Assembly (NCBI GenBank): GCA_963775805.1
Contig: CAVZKG010000001.1
Location: 1,178,001 to 1,242,000 of the forward strand
DNA length: 64,000 bases
Direction: 5' to 3'
Origin: JAFAMB01 sp963775805
GTDB lineage: Bacteria > Verrucomicrobiota > Verrucomicrobiia > Chthoniobacterales > JAFAMB01
Below the pieces are notes generated by a model, which was not told the DNA's origin, ran no database searches, and was given only the letters and a program-made list of their open reading frames with translations. Positions 64,000 through 64,000 of this stretch are shown piece after piece. Position 1 is the stretch's first letter. Every line of letters starts with the position of its first letter. Made by a program: the position numbers and the translations under genes.

Positions 64000-64000
64000 A

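Overview
The window looks like a soil verrucomicrobial chromosome, probably Chthoniobacterales (Candidatus Udaeobacter or a relative). This is an inference from gene style: large STAND NTPases, a Pkn2-type kinase fused to signalling domains, an ECF-like sigma factor with the HTTRW start, CHAT and FecR proteins, a tyrosinase with an SCO-like neighbour, and many short intergenic repeats. No rRNA, tRNA or CRISPR array was found, and no single gene fixes the taxon.

Layout. 0.5-12 kb is mixed metabolism: an alcohol dehydrogenase, a ClC channel, a calcineurin-like phosphoesterase, a GH13 amylase and exported proteins of unknown role, separated by repeats. 11.8-34.3 kb is rich in conflict or defence-type genes: a DUF4062-STAND-WD40 protein of 1598 residues, an EVE-like/nuclease-like gene overlapping an HNH nuclease gene, a TIR-transmembrane-toroid protein, two methyltransferases, a sigma factor, an IS66 element, and a kinase-DUF4062-STAND-TPR gene broken by two frameshifts. 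34.4-36.1 kb is a second copy of a segment at 16.8-18.5 kb that carries small membrane or secreted protein genes; each copy has lost different genes. 36.2-40.1 kb holds a flavin oxidase next to a CBM9-like protein and a pair of small envelope proteins.

40.4-45.4 kb is a nested mobile-element stack: an IS256-type element sits inside the tnpC of an IS66 element (8-bp target duplication visible), and the IS66 element itself splits a REP-associated tyrosine transposase (RAYT) gene. The window also has three inverted-repeat doublets that look like REPINs and several RAYT fragments, so a RAYT/REPIN history is likely.

45.6-54.6 kb is an envelope cluster. A leftward operon encodes an outer-membrane barrel, a FecR-domain protein with a glycine linker and repetitive beta region, a TPR-CHAT protease-like protein and a DUF4384 protein. 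It faces an OmpA-like gene. 55.5-59.8 kb has an L,D-transpeptidase-like toxin-type protein and then a leftward tyrosinase, HEAT, HEAT-SCO operon that suggests copper loading. 60.7-64 kb has a legumain/caspase-like protein, small proteins and two REPINs. The most promising candidates for something undescribed are the CHAT-FecR-DUF4384-barrel operon, the TIR-toroid protein, the EVE-like/HNH pair and the decaying small-protein cassette.
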